Assembly: GCA_003255065.1 (NCBI GenBank)
Contig: QAOA01002360.1
Coordinates: 154,415 to 218,414, forward strand
DNA length: 64,000 bases
Source of the DNA: Cercis canadensis
Taxonomy: Eukaryota; Streptophyta; Magnoliopsida; Fabales; Fabaceae
Direction: 5' to 3'
The position numbers were made by a program, and so were the translations under genes. Shown here piece by piece: positions 1 to 13,168 of the stretch (its first letter is position 1; every line of letters begins with the position of its first letter). Below the pieces are notes generated by a model. The model made no database searches, was not told the origin of the DNA, and saw only the letters and a program-made list of their open reading frames with translations.

Positions 1-540
1 TAAAGCTAATTGGTTGTTAAACTATATATACATGTGATGTACGCATTGAAGAGAGACAGAAAAATAAGAAGAGAAGAACCAAAGAGAAAATCAGAGAAGA
101 GTTAGAGAGATTGAGAGGAAAGAATAGAGTGAGACTTAGGGTTCTGGCTTGCATATGCTGCTAGGGTCAAGAACAAAGGCCAAGGGGGGATTCTATTGTA
201 AACAAGACTCGATCTTGGTGTTGTTAATCATAGTGGAAATGCTCTTTCCCGTGGATGTAAGTCATCTTGGCTGAACCATGTAAATTCTGGTGTTCTTCCT
301 TTTACTTTGTGCTTTTACGCTTATGTTCTTTTTGATTTAATCTGGTTTAATCCTTGTTTGGTAACTATTTGTGATATTGCTTTAAGTTTTCCTACTGCTA
401 TTCTAGTATTGCTTGGTGTCCAGTTGATTGGTGTGTAGGTTGAATCTCTTACAATCGGTCATTGGATCAAGGCAGGTGTTCCATAACGGTTCCAGCAAGG
501 GCTGGGTCCATCCATGGGCTCAGTCCACTTATGTAAGTAA
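1..540 (+). repeat. Probable Ty1/copia LTR 3' portion (relic)
   Basis: No open gene is seen. The stretch starts with a TATA-like run followed by a purine-rich leader. Around 225-290 it has the pattern 'gctctttcccgtggatgtaa', followed by a text of the type 'gaaccatgtaaat', which I know from the R/U5 part of many plant copia LTRs. No matching second LTR or coding part lies in the window, so it may be a solo LTR, a fragment, or the end of an element that begins outside. The assignment rests on resemblance only. Confidence 0.35.
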
Positions 541-668
541 TTTTCAAGTTAATTAATGTTTACGTCAATTTTATAGATGTCTATATTTCAGTACTAACAT
601 GCCACTTTCCTCTATGAAGTCTAAGTTTGAGAGGCGTCGGTTTGAGAGTCAGGCCCAGTCCTTTTATT
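541..668 (+). mobile_element. Left flank of the Ty3 insertion, probably CACTA-internal DNA
   Basis: This short piece contains an intron-like pyrimidine/AG stretch near 590 and then an open frame up to the target site CTTAT at 669-673. The frame appears to resume directly after the large LTR element at 14823, so this is likely part of the CACTA element whose right end is at 15698. The encoded protein was not identified. Confidence 0.4.
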
Positions 669-673
669 CTTAT

Positions 674-3600
674 TGTCACAACGTACCCGAAAGTCGCTAC
701 GACGCGGATGGCTAAATAAAAAGAGATTTAGTTTTTGAAATAAAAACTCTAAAGTCGTTACCAATTGTATTAAGAAAGCGGAGAACAATTGGAAAACCCC
801 ATTTTTAATTAATTAAAAAAAACAAAGGTCTGCGAATCAGAGAGGGTTTGGGAGTCTGTTTATGCTGTGGGGAAGGTGTTAGGCACCCCACAGCATCCGT
901 CTAAAGACGGTTACCCTAAATTAGTTGTGCAAACAGAATATGGCAAAAAATGTACATTTTATTTACCCCAGAATAAAAAATTGTTACAATAATATCTAAT
1001 GAAAATAAAAACAAAGAAAATTAAACGTGCAATGCATGAATTATCTACCGGGACCTAAATCCTTCCACCCTTTCATTGCATGAAGTGACAGTCCAGGGTG
1101 GCGCTACCTTCACCTAGATTGGATAGAGAAAGGCATCCCATATAGTACTGACTCGCCCTATCCTCTCATGATAAGTGAAGGGGCATGCGGATACTATGCG
1201 ACACATGTATACTTTTTGTATGTAGTGCAAATGCATGATTTTAAATATTACAAAACTTATCTCAAAATGTAAGTACCGAGAAATTTTAATTTACATAAAA
1301 AAAATAAAATAAAAGATAAAACGTCATTATTACTCTAAGCTTGTGGCGAGGTATCTTCCCGTTGGGCCTTTCGATTTGCTCATACTCACAAATACCATGA
1401 GTTGTGTTGACACCCAAATTTGTACATGAATTATTTTGGGGATCATGGTCTTTGGAACCATATTTTTGTGTGCTCAATTAAAATATTTCAATACTACAAA
1501 ATAAAACAAATATAGCTAAAAATACTGAAATGCTAACAAAAATCACAAAAAAAATATACAACTTAAAAAATATAAAAATGAAAAAAAAAATTATTATTAC
1601 AAATGAATAACATAAAATAAAATAAAAACAGAGAAGAAATAAATGCTGTTAGAGGTAACAAGCAAGGCAGCACCCCCTTTGCTATTCATCAGTCCAGCCA
1701 CGCTTCAAGCCATGCCCCTGGTAGCTTGAAAGCAGGAAATCGTCAACTCCTGTCAATGCAACTTGCACAAAGCACCGGCTATAAAAGGCCTCACACAAAG
1801 AAGCAAAGATACAGACATGGAAGCAATACCGTAGGAGAAAAAGAAAAAAGGGGCTGATACACAGACATGGAAGCAATACCGTAGGAGAAAAAGAAAAAAG
1901 GGGTTGATACACAGACACAAGAAGGAGACAAATAGAGAATAAATTAGACTCCATTCTTTTGCATCATATTATGCATCCTTATGTTTTTTTTTATTTTTCT
2001 CGTGGTGGGGTTTCACCGCTCTGCTTCGCGCTCCCGAAAATGGACGTTGCGACAAGTTGTATCCGAGGATACTCATGAATACACCAAAACACAGGTTAGG
2101 CAAGACTTAGATGAAATCTATCTAATTGACCTACACATTTAAACTCCATATGCCTCAAAAGGAATAACACAAAATCAACCAAAAATGCACATTCAAATCC
2201 TAAACACCCCTTGGAATAGTGCACACAATGCATGAGAACTAACCTATTGAATAACTTCCAAAATAATTAAAAAAACGTAAGTAATAAACCCCAAACAGCA
2301 GAGCAAACAGAACCTTAAACAATCGACAAGAAATGAAAAAATTATGAAAATTTCATAAATGAAGATAGACATCTTATGATTCAAAAGAAACAAGAAACAC
2401 TTAAATCGGAGCTCTATAGCTCTTGAAAGAATAAAAAAACCACCTGCTGTCAGAGAAAATCAACTAAACTAACAAAGCAGAAAAAATGGCCAAATTTAAA
2501 TGTGAACTGGGGGCAAAGTGGACATGAAAAAAATCTGAAAAATACAAAAAATGAATACATAAATCTTACGATTCTAAAGAGATAAGAATCATGCAATTTG
2601 GAGTTGTATAACTCCAGAAAGAAATAAAAAGCTACATGCTGCCAGAGAAGATCAAAAGTCTTGACAGAGCAGAAAAATAGCCGACTTTAAACGCAAACTG
2701 GGAGCGAAGTACACATTCAAAAAATCTGAAAAAATACAAAAAATGAAGATACATGTCTCCCGGTTCTATGAGACCAAAATCACTTTATTTGGAGTTCTGA
2801 AGCTCCGTCTATAAACAGAAAACTGAATGCTGCCAGTGCTCACTGACAGACCCGAAAATGAAGATATTCAAGTGCTTGTTTCCATACCTTGACAACATGC
2901 AATCTGACCTTTTAACAAGGCAAAAAAAAAAAAAAATGACAGCGACACAGGACATGACAATCCAATTGATTCTTTTCAAATAAACCAAAAATAGCCATGA
3001 TGCAAAGGAACCAAAAATAGAACTATTAAACAACTCTCAAATAGTCAAACTAGAGATTACCCAATTAAATTTCCAATCGAGTAAGTCATTCCAATTTTCA
3101 AATTGCCAACACAGTAAGTATAGAACCCTTTTAAAATCAAACTCACTCACTATTTGAAAATTTCATGAGTAATCACTTCAATTAATTAACATTTACCCAA
3201 ACAAATATGACAAATGACCCATAAATTGAACATCAAAATTTCAACCATATGATTACAACCAATACACACAATGAGTTCAGTATTCTATTTCCATTCAGAA
3301 ACTGAAGAAAGACACAAAGCAACCAATCTTTTAGTATCATAACACAATTTACATAACAAATAACACCTCCATTGAAGCATCTAAAAAACAATAAGGATAA
3401 CCCAGACTTACTTTCTTCAGATTAAGCAACAATTAAACTCATGTTTCCATAATTATACAAACGATCATCATGACATCCAATTGGAAACGTCTAGTGCTAT
3501 GGATTTTAAAAGAAAGTGAAAATAGAATCACAAAATCAAAAGAGCAAGGGAATCAAACCTTAGCAGTGGCTGGCTTCCTTGTGCTGCTACAATGAACTCC

Positions 3601-4309
3601 TAGCACCCTCAAGTTCAAGCTTAGCTCACGAGCTCTCTTCCTTTTTTCTGGTTCAATCTTTCTTCCCTCTTTTCTTCTCTTTATTCTCTCTCACGTACAC
3701 CTCTGTTTTTGCTCCCTTTCTTTGCTATTTGGTCATCCCCTTTTACTATTTTTTCTCTTTTTTCCTCTTTTGTACGCTACCCTTCTTCTTTTCTGCTAAA
3801 AAAAAAAAAAAATCTGGTTTCTGCTCCTCATGCGTTTTCTGCTCACCTCTCCAAAAACCTTTCTGCTCTGTTTTTTGAAGGAAAGGAAACCGTCCCTCAC
3901 TCTTTCTCCAATGGTTCTTGCATATAACCCCCTTGCTTAATGGGTGGTTCTTATTGCTTTGACTTTTCTATTTTTCCCTTGTTTCCTCCTTTGCCCCTTA
4001 ATCTTTTGATCTCAACCATTCATCTCCATTGCCTTTCTTTTAATTAGTCATTTCTATTTTTTCTTTTTGTTTTAGTTATTTACTAAATAGAAGATAATAC
4101 ATAATCTTGAACCAATGGGGAGAGGGGAAAATCTATTACTTGCTCTCCTATTGGTGCTCTTAAATCTAGTGACATAAAAATTCATTTACCAAATTTTTTT
4201 TCTAATTTTTTTGAAAAAATCACTAATTAAAAATTAAGAACTTATCTTTTATTTTTTTTTCAAAATCTTTATACCATGAAAAAAACCCGAACAAAATACA
4301 GTATCTACA
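674..4309 (-). repeat. Left LTR (3' LTR) of the large Ty3-type element
   Basis: It begins TGTCACAACG on the plus strand and ends in ...TCTACA, and it pairs with 10972-14817. Three apparent frames of about 100 residues starting 'MCCYNELLAPSSS' (3579, 13197, 13960) are the same LTR stretch repeated and are not genes. Identity to the other LTR is uneven: roughly 8-9% mismatches near 674-870, but about 1% near 2820-3540 by eye. The two LTRs also differ by block length differences. Confidence 0.88.
1809..1918 (+). repeat. 50-bp tandem repeat, two copies, inside the left LTR
   Basis: The unit beginning 'acagacatggaagcaatacc' occurs at 1811 and again at 1861, with a partial third start at 1911. It lies in a part of the left LTR that has no counterpart in the right LTR. 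Confidence 0.85.
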
Positions 4310-4336
4310 GCTGCCCCTCTTTACATATTTTCTTAT
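4310..4336 (-). promoter_or_regulatory. Polypurine tract of the large element
   Basis: On the minus strand the bases 'aaagaggggcagc' lie directly before the left LTR start TGTAGATAC. This is the position and composition expected for the plus-strand primer of an LTR element, and it sets the element's orientation as minus. Confidence 0.7.
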
Positions 4337-4374
4337 AGATAAAACAGACTCAGCTATTGCTTGTCGTGTTTTAG

Positions 4375-4809
4375 TATAAGAAACATGTAAAGACAAAAAT
4401 ATAAGTATTTTGTTCAGAGCACCTCAAAAATTCAAAACCACCCAAATCTTTGACCCAAGAATCGACAAAAATTTAAAAGCAATGAAATCTTTCATTTGGG
4501 ATCCCATATGAATTGAAAAAGCACCGAGATCTTTCATTTGGGAGCCAACAGAAATTGAAAAGCACCGAGATCTTTCACTTGGTAGCTAACANTATAAGAA
4601 ACATGTAAAGACAAAAAGATAAGTATTTTGTTCAGAGCACCTCAAAAATTCAAAACCACCCAAATCTTTGACCCAAGAATCGACAAAAATTTAAAAGCAA
4701 TGAAATCTTTCATTTGGGATCCCACATGAATTGAAAAAGCACCGAGATCTTTCATTTGGGAGCCAACAGAAATTGAAAAGCACCGAGATCTTTCACTTGG
4801 TAGCTAACA
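4375..4809 (+). repeat. Head-to-tail duplication around a single N (4592)
   Basis: 4375-4591 and 4593-4809 are 217-bp copies with about one mismatch, separated by exactly one N. This is the signature of an unresolved overlap between contigs or haplotypes and not of a biological tandem repeat, although the joined DNA is itself part of the 40-bp array. Confidence 0.85.
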
Positions 4810-5553
4810 TGAATTTAAAGGCATCAAGATCTTTCACTCAGGAGTCAAACAACTTAAAAGCACCGAGATCTTTCACTCGGGAGCCGACAAAAATTAAAAG
4901 CACCAAGATCTTTCACTCGAGAGACGACAGAAATTTAAAAGCACTGAGATCTTTTACCCGGGAGCCAACGAGAATTTAAAAGCACCGAGATCTTTCACTC
5001 GAGAGACGACAGAAATTTAAAAGCACTGAGATCTTTTACCCGGGAGCCAACGAGAATTTAAAAGCACCGAGATCTTTCATTCGAGATCCAACAGAATTTA
5101 AAAGGCACCGAGATCTTTTATTCGGGATCCAACAGAATTTAAAAGCATCGAGATCTTTCACTCGGGAGCCGACAATAATTTAAAGGCACCGAGATCTTTC
5201 ATTCGGGAGCCAACAGAATTTAAAAGCACCGAGATCTTTCACCCGAGAGCCAACCGAATTTAAAAGGCACCGAGATCTTTCATTTGGGATCCAATAGAAT
5301 TTAAAAGCATCGAGATCTTTTACTCGGGAGCCGACAAGAATTTAAAGGCACCGAGATCTTTCATTCGGGAGCCAACAGAATTTAAAAGCACTGAGATCTT
5401 TCACCCGGGAGCTAACAAAATTTAAAAGGCACCGAGATCTTTCACTCAGAAGCTAATAGAAATTTTAAACCACCGAGATCTTTCACTTAGGAGCCAACAA
5501 GAATTTAAAAGCACCAAGATCTTTCACTGAGGAGCCAACAGAATTTAAAAACA
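4430..5553 (+). repeat. About 40-bp tandem array in the element's 3' region
   Basis: About 26 copies as assembled (about 22 after removing the join copy) of a unit around 'aaaagcaccgagatcttt' plus 'cactcgggagccaacag'. Units are 39-42 bp and diverge by several bases each; most keep the core GAGATCTTT. On the element's minus orientation the array sits just upstream of the 3' LTR, that is in the 3' untranslated region. Tat/Ogre elements are known to carry variable tandem repeats there. It has no spacer/repeat alternation, so it is not a CRISPR array. Confidence 0.9.
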
Positions 5554-5850
5554 CCCGGCTTGACACAGGCTCGACCTAGTTAGGCTATTTCAATTTAAGC
5601 AAGAAAAGCAAAATGCAGATAAGGAAAGCACCTAGCTCGACACAAGCTCGACCTAGCAAGGCTAAATTCGATTTAAGCGGGAAAAACAAAATGCAAATAA
5701 GGAAAGCACCTAGCTCGACACAAGCTCGACCTAGCAAGGCTAAATTAGATTTAAGCAAGAAAAACAAAATGCAAATAAGGAAAGCACCTAGCTCGACACA
5801 GGCTCGACCTAGCAAGGCTAAATTCGATTTAAATAGGAAAAGCAAAATGT
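5554..5850 (+). repeat. 78-bp tandem array, about 3.7 copies
   Basis: The anchor 'aaatgca(g/a)ataagg' recurs at 5611, 5689 and 5767, with a broken one at 5845, giving an exact 78-bp period. Each unit holds the sub-repeat 'agctcgacacaagctcgacc'. It abuts the 40-bp array with no gap and has a different sequence, so the two arrays expanded independently. Confidence 0.9.
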
Positions 5851-8149
5851 GTCTCCTCCACCGAAGGACTTTGACACGAAAAATGTGAAGATGGGTATGT
5901 CGTGGTTCAAGGCCTATGATTGAACAAAAAGCAAACATGGGATGAACTTTAGAAAATGCATGATATGAGTCAATATGACAAAAATTTGGGGCATGATATG
6001 ACATGCAAGAAAAATAACATGAACGGGTAAGGCCTAAACTTGTAATATGACAATGGGTCAATGACCAAGAATAGCAAGAAGTAAAAGAATGGGTCAAGGC
6101 CCAGAATGCAGGGGAATAAAACTAGTAGGTCAGAGTCAATGCTTGAATTAAAGACACTGAATTCGAAAGTGCAAATTGCTTGCTCAATGAAAAATTTGCT
6201 CAATTAAATTTTGCCTCAGTTTATGGTCTAGTCCCAGAGACTTCTTTTTGCACAGATGTTGATGAATGTTAATCCTTTGCAAGAATCATGGCAATGCTTT
6301 AAGCTAATTTTTCAATTGCTAATGCTTGTCATGTCAATTGAGTAAAAGTCACTCCTATTTTATTTGGCAAAAATTAATGAAATGAACTATGGATTCAAAG
6401 AAAAATAGTGGTGAGGAAAAGATAGAGATGAGACAAGACATTTACCAATTGATTTATGCCAATGAACTCAAGGACAAACTTGTGGAAGAAAAAAAATTTG
6501 GGCAACCCAAAAATTGCCCCAGTGTCAGACACTGGGGAGGATCATGGAGGCAAAGGTTAGGACATAGAGCCCTTATTTCAATGGTTATGACAACTTGCAA
6601 ACTTGCAGAATGAAAATTTGCTCAAATGACAGGGACTTGAAGAAATCCCCTTTCAGAATTGCAATTGAAATCTAATTTTTTTTCATGAAAATTTGTGCCC
6701 AGTTTATGATTCAAGCAAACTAATCCTCAAGGAGGTCTTTTAAAATCTTGTAATGAGGTTTTAAGATGAATTTTTTTTTCTTTTGTTTGGAATGAAAGGA
6801 TAAAGGCTCAAAATTTGATTTCTNGGACTTGAAGAAATCCCCTTTGAGAATTGCAATTGAAATCTAATTTTTTTTCATGAAAATTTGTGCCCAGTTTATG
6901 ATTCAAGCAAACTAATCCTCAAGGAGGTCTTTTAAAATCTTGTAATGAGGTTTTAAGATGAATTTTTTTTTCTTTTGTTTGGAATGAAAGGATAAAGGCT
7001 CAAAATTTGATTTCTTCCCTTGCCTTATTTCTCCATCTCCTTCAATGCCCAACTCCAATAAACTTTTATGCCAACATTCATTTACCAAGATGATGCTTAA
7101 AGGTTGTAATGGGGTTTTAACGATGTAAAGTAAGGCTAATAAGAGAGGATATAAAGGCCCAAAACACTTGATGTTGGGACAACAATGAGAATCTTGCTTT
7201 TCACAACTTGTGGTCTCCTAATTTTCATTTTTATCACATGGACTGCAGCTCTTATTCCTTAACCATTTAGAAGGAATACTTTTGTTTATTCCTTTTTTTT
7301 TTCTGGAAAGGATTTTTATACCTCTTGAAAAGTTTTTCTTTTCATTTTCTTTTTCTCTTTCGGAGGGTTTTCCTCTTTTTGGCACTTCTTTTGCATTTTC
7401 AACTTTCTTTTTGGCAAGTCCATTGAAGTTTTGAAGATATCCTTAGCAAGTTGACTCTCAGTGTAGCCTAGGTATGATTCTCATCAGGTGTGAAGAAAAA
7501 TTTAAAGCTCAAAATGGTTTGACAAGAGATATGATGTGTTTGGATAAAAAAAAGAAAATCATCCTTCTTGGAATTTGAATGTTGTCATGAAAGCTTATAT
7601 ATAGTACTTCTACTTTTCCCAAGGGAACTCATGAATCAGGAAATTAAGAAATGACTCACTTCTTCAAGCTCAAAGGGGTAACTAAGGATGCTCTGCAATG
7701 TTTAAGAGAACAAATAATGTCTCTAATCATTAGAAAAGTTTGCTTGTAGAGCTCAAATTTTGCTTAAAAACAAATCTTTCTTATGAGGTCTTGAGTTTCT
7801 ATCATTCTCAAATTCATCATTTTTGCATAAGTTGCAACTTCTCAAAAGAAAAAGTCATGAATTTTTTTTTTTTTAAGAAGGACTATAATTCCAGAATAAT
7901 ACGTCCAAAGAGAATAATAAAGATGGTAAAAAGAAATACATAATCATTTCATTAATTGAAGCCAAATAACATAAGGTCCTAATATTGAATGCACTTTATT
8001 GGCCTTAGATTTGGGCTAAAAGATAAAATTGACAAGATAAATATTGAACAACAAAAGAAATGACTTAAAGCAACACAAAAATAAGCTCGACCAACATCCT
8101 TCTTTAATCACCCTTTAATATCCAACAGGATCTTCTCAACCCTGAGCTT
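5851..8149. other. Internal non-coding part of the large element
   Basis: AT-rich DNA without a recognisable protein on either strand. It contains another N join (6633-6823 repeated at 6825-7015 around N at 6824). This is where pol would be expected in an autonomous relative, and none is visible. Confidence 0.6.
6633..7015 (+). repeat. Head-to-tail duplication around a single N (6824)
   Basis: 6633-6823 and 6825-7015 are 191-bp copies with about one mismatch, separated by one N. Likely a join artefact inside the large Ty3-type element. Confidence 0.85.
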
Positions 8150-9905
8150 TATGATTAGGTAGCGTGCATAGCTACATTGGGTGCAGCCGCAATTTCCTCT
8201 ATCTGCATTATCCCATGCTTAATCAACTGAAGCATTATATGCTTGAAAGCATCACAAACTTCAATAGAATGACCAGTTGCTCCCATATGATAGTCGTATT
8301 TGAGATTTGGATTTTACCAACAAGGGAAAGGTGGCTTTAGGGGTTCCACAGGATGAGATGCAATCATATGGGTTAAACAATTCAGCTCTGGTTATAGGAC
8401 TGTTGGAAAAAGGTCTTTATTCCTTGGAGGCTTGGATTGACCGTTATCGGGTCTTGCAAAAGGTGCTCGAAGAGTAGGATAGCCTCGAGGTGGGGTTTGT
8501 GGGAAGGATGGTGGGATTGCATTGACTTGGTATGGAGGAGAGAAAATGGGAATTGGAGAATGGTATGAGTTTCGAGGTTGAAGGTACGATGGTGTCCCTA
8601 GTGAATGTACCCAATTTACCTCACCCTCTTTTTTCCTAAATGGTTCTCCATTCTACCGACCGTTATGGTGATTTTCTCTTCCTAAGAATGACAATTTTCC
8701 TGCTCGATTCACTTCTTCAACCCTCTCTTCGGCCTTGATCAACTCAGAGAAGTCCCTATAAACAACTGCTACGATTAACTCAGCATAAGGGGAATGCAAA
8801 GTATTCATGAAATAATGAATCATTTTAGAATCGAACAATGGAGGTTGAACTTGAGCTGCTAAATTCCTCCACTTTTGAGCATAATCTTTAAAGCTTTGAC
8901 TTTTTTTCCTTACGCATAGACCCCAATTGAGCTCTAGTATGAGCTATGTTATCACTAAAACTATATTACTTCAAAAAAGCATCAGCTAGGTCTCTCCATG
9001 TGTGAATCTTAAGGTGATCCAGACGCCAATACCAATCTGAAGCAGGACCAGTCAAACTCTCTAGGAAGAAATGTATAAAGAACTTCTCATCTCTTGACCA
9101 AATGGACATCTTAGTGCAATAGGATTTTAAGTGAAGCCGAGGATTGGTTGTTCCATCATAGCAAGCAAACTCAGACATTTTAAAATCTTTTGGGAGAACA
9201 ATTTCTGGTGTCAAGGAAAGTTCATTAATGTCCACTGACCCACATGCCCCTGATCCTTGCATCATCTTAACCTGCTATTCCAACAGTGCTTGCTTTCTCT
9301 CCATGAATTCGACCCTTAGCCACTCATTCTCTAAATCTTCCTTATCTTTCCCTAAAGGAACTACCCCTGAAGCTTCTTGTGTAGCATAGTGAGTGATTGG
9401 ATAAGTGTACGTGAAGACGCCCCCTTGATTTTTATTTGGATTGAATGAAGCTTCTATAGGTAGAGAAAATGGGCCTGAGAACGACTGCGAGATGGCAAGC
9501 ATAACATCAGCTGGTTGTGTGGTTGGAAGGATTATTGAATCATATTCCTGCACCGAATTTGTAGGAGGCATCATATGTGGAGGCATTCCCTATATTGGAG
9601 CAAAAGCCGCAGAAGTAGCCTCATTTGATGGATATGTCAACAGAGGCATTATATGGGAAATTCGAGGGATATTAACATTGCTCTATCCCTCAGCCACATC
9701 CTTCAACTTCAGGCTCTCTGTGAAAAGCTTCATCATTTCATTCATACGAGATTTCAGTTCATCGAACTCACTCTCCAGATTGCGACCTTGCTCCTGATTT
9801 TCCTCCATAACAATAATGGTTCTTGATCTGAGCCAAATTGACCTTTTTACAGTGTGCTTTTGATTGAGCTTATTTTTCTTTGAGCGAGCAATGTTCAACA
9901 CTTTT
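8150..9905 (-). pseudogene. Gag relic of the Ty3-type element
   Basis: Read from about 9905 leftward, this encodes pieces of a retrotransposon Gag. One segment near 8966-9265 has the typical pattern with 'FLESLTGPASDWYWRL' and 'TWRDLADAF', as in the Retrotrans_gag family. Further on, near 8160-8310, there is a knuckle-like stretch 'YHMGATGHSIEVC' typical of Tat-lineage Gag. The region is broken in several places and encodes no intact product. The function would have been particle formation and RNA packaging. No downstream pol follows. Confidence 0.8.
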
Positions 9906-10944
9906 CAATGAAAACTGCATTAGATGAATGAAAAAAAATGAGATTTATGCAACAGACAAGAGAAAAATGTATGACTTTTTTTTTTTTTTTTAAATGAACA
10001 AAACAAAAACTTTGGTGTTTTGACAAGAAAAGATGGAAAAAACTATAACTTTTGCCTTATTAACAAATGAAGAAAACTACTGATCTTTTTATTTAAAAAA
10101 TGATGCTCATTAGTTGAAATGATGGGTAAATGCATATGACTTACTTTGAATCAATAATGAAAAAAAAAAAACCAGAAAGACTTCAACATCTTCTTGCTTA
10201 TTTGGAAAATGAAAAGGTAAAAATATAAATGAGAAAATAAAAAAATGGACACTTGGTTTATTTGAAAAAGAAGCAAGGCATCATACCTCTTACTTTAATG
10301 CAGGAAAACAATTAGAGAAATAACAAAAAGAAATGCATCCCTGATATGTTATGAATGGACCAGCCAGCGGCATAGGATTGCTAACCTAATGGTCAAGGTC
10401 TACCCTATAAAGGCGGGCATCTACCGTCAAATTACGTGCATGGTTTGACGACGAGTGCTAATATCCTGAAAGTCCAAGGTACTATAGACTGCCCCCACCA
10501 AAATGATGGAGATCACACCCTACTAACCTGGTTCACAAGGGGACAACCCATCTGCTTACCTAAGTTAGCAAAATGATCCACAATCTGAGCAGAAGCTTTC
10601 GTGTAAACCACCAAAGGATAAACCTCCCGGTAATAACACTAGACTCCCTTCTAATCCTAGGTTTAAAATGGTCCGGGTACAGAGCCGATGAGTGGTGTGT
10701 AGGGTTACAGTGTGTGTGGGAGAAGCATACAAACCTCATCCTACATTTACCATAAACTACCTAACTCCAATAAAACACAAGAAATATGCAACAGTAATAA
10801 GCTATCCACAAATGATGAATAACATAATCAAAAGTAGAACTAATCAGAAATGGAGAAAAGACAAAACAAAAGAAATTTTAGGGGTAAAAAAAATACACAA
10901 AGCCATATTAAGTTCGCACAACTGATTTTCTGGGCTTGACTTTC

Positions 10945-10971
10945 TAACTTTCTCCAGCAGAGTCACCAAAT
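10945..10971 (-). other. Primer-binding-site region of the large element
   Basis: On the minus strand, right after the right LTR, comes 'tttggtgactctgctggaga'. It resembles the tRNA-Arg-type primer site reported for Tat/Ogre elements; this comparison is from memory and was not aligned. Confidence 0.5.
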
Positions 10972-12516
10972 TGTCACAACGTACTCGAAAGTCGTTACGA
11001 CGTGGATGGCTAAATAAAAAGAGATTTAGGTTTTGAAATGAAAACTCTGGAGTCGTCACCAATTGTATTAAGAAAGCGGGGAACAATTGGAAAACCTCCT
11101 TTTTAATTAATTAAAAGAAACAAATGTCTACGAATCAGAAAGGGTTCGGGAGTTTTTTTATGCTGTGGGGAAGGTGTTAGGCACCCTATAGCATCCGTCT
11201 AAAGACAGTTACCCTAAATTAGTTGTGCGAACAGGATATGGCCAAAATTGTACATTTTATTTACCCCAGAATAATAAATTGTTACAATAATATCTACCGG
11301 GACCTAAATCCTTCCACCCCTTCATCACATGAAGTGACTGTCTAGGGTGGCGCTATCTTCACCTAGATCGGATAAAGAAAGACATCTCATATAGGACTGA
11401 CTCGCCCTATCCTCCCATGATAAGTGAAGGGGCATGCGGATACTACATGACACATGTATACTTTTCTATATGCAGTGTAAATGCATGATTTTAAATATTA
11501 CAAAACTTGTCTCAAAATCTAAGTACTGAGAAATTTTAATTTACATCAAAAAATAAAATAGAAGATAAAATGTCATTCTTGCTAAAAGCTTGCGGCGAGG
11601 TATCTTCCTGTTGGGCCTTTCGATTTGCTCATACTCACAAATACCATGAATTGTATCCGAAGATGCTCATGAATACACCAAAATACAGGTTAGGCAAGAC
11701 TTAGATGAAATCTATCTAATTGACCTACATATTTAAACTCTATTTGCCTCAAAAGGAATAACACAAAATCAATCAAAAATGCAAATTCAAACCCTAAACA
11801 CCCCTTGGAATAGTGCACACAATGCATGAGAACTAACCTAGTGAATAACTTCCAAAGTAATTAAAAAAAACGTAAGTAATAAACTCCAAACAGCAGACCG
11901 AACAGAACCTTAAACAATTGACAAGAAATGAAAAAATTATGAAAATTTCCTAAATTGAAGATAGACATCTTATGATTCAAAAGAAACAAGAAACACTTAA
12001 ATCGGGGCTCTATAGCTCTAGAAAGAATCAAAAAACCACCTGCTGTTAGAGAAAATCAACTAAACTGACAAAGCAGAAAAAACGGCCAAATTTAAATGCG
12101 AACTGGGGGCAAAGTAGACATGAAAAAAATCTGAAAAATACAAAAAATGAATACATAAATCTTACGATTCTAAAGAGATAAGAATCATGCATTTGGAGTT
12201 GTATAACTCCAGAAAGAAATAAAAAGCTACATGCTGCCAGAGATGATCAAAAGTCTTGACAGAGCAGAAAAATAGCCGATTTTAAATGAAAACTGGGAGC
12301 GAAGTACACATTCCAAAAATCTGAAAAAATACAAAAAATGAAGATACATGTCTCCTGGTTCTAATGAGACTAAAATCACTTAATTTGGAGCTCTGAAGCT
12401 CCGTCTATAAACAGAAAACCGAATGCTGCCAGTGCTCACTGACAGACCCGAAAATGAAGATATTCAAGTGCTTGTTTCCATACCTTGACAACATGCAATC
12501 TGACCTTTTAACAAGG

Positions 12517-12568
12517 CAAAAAAAAAAAAATGACAGCAACACNAAAAAAAAAAAAATGACAGCGACAC
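12517..12568 (+). repeat. Short overlap around a single N (12543)
   Basis: An A-run followed by 'tgacagc(a/g)acac' occurs on both sides of one N, consistent with a roughly 25-bp unresolved contig overlap. Confidence 0.7.
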
Positions 12569-13168
12569 AGGACATGACAATCCAATTGATTCTTTTCAAA
12601 TAAACCAAAAATAGCCATGATGCAAAGGAACCAAAAATAGAACTATTAAACAACTCTCAAATAGTCAAACTAGAGATTACCCAATTAAATTTCCAATAGA
12701 GTAAGTCATTCCAATTTTCAAATTGCCAACACAGTAAGTATAGAACCCTTTTAAAATCAAACTCTCACTATTTGAAAATTTCATGAGTAATCACTTCAAT
12801 TAATTAACATTTACCCAAACAAATATGACAAATGACCCATAAATTGAACATCAAAATTTCAACCATATGATTACAACCAATACACACAATGAGTTCAGTA
12901 TTCTATTTCCATTCAGAAACCGAAGAAAGACACAAAGCAACCAGTCTTCTAGTATCATAACACAATTTACATAACAAATAACACCTCCATTGAAGCATCT
13001 AAAAAACAATAAGGATAACCCAGACTTACTTTCTTCAGATTAAGCAACAGTTAAACTCATGTTTCCATAATTATACAAACGATCATCATGACATCCAATT
13101 GGAAACGTCTAGTGCTATGGATTTTAAAAGAAAGTGAAAATAGAATCACAAAATCAAAAGAGCAAGGG

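Noticed and set aside
4430-5850. CRISPR-like regular repeats
   Set aside because: Units are tandem with no unique spacers, lie in the 3' region of an LTR element, and the genome is a plant nucleus.
5585-6097. 170-codon minus-strand frame
   Set aside because: Its repetitive C-terminal part is only the 78-bp array translated; the rest has no domain.
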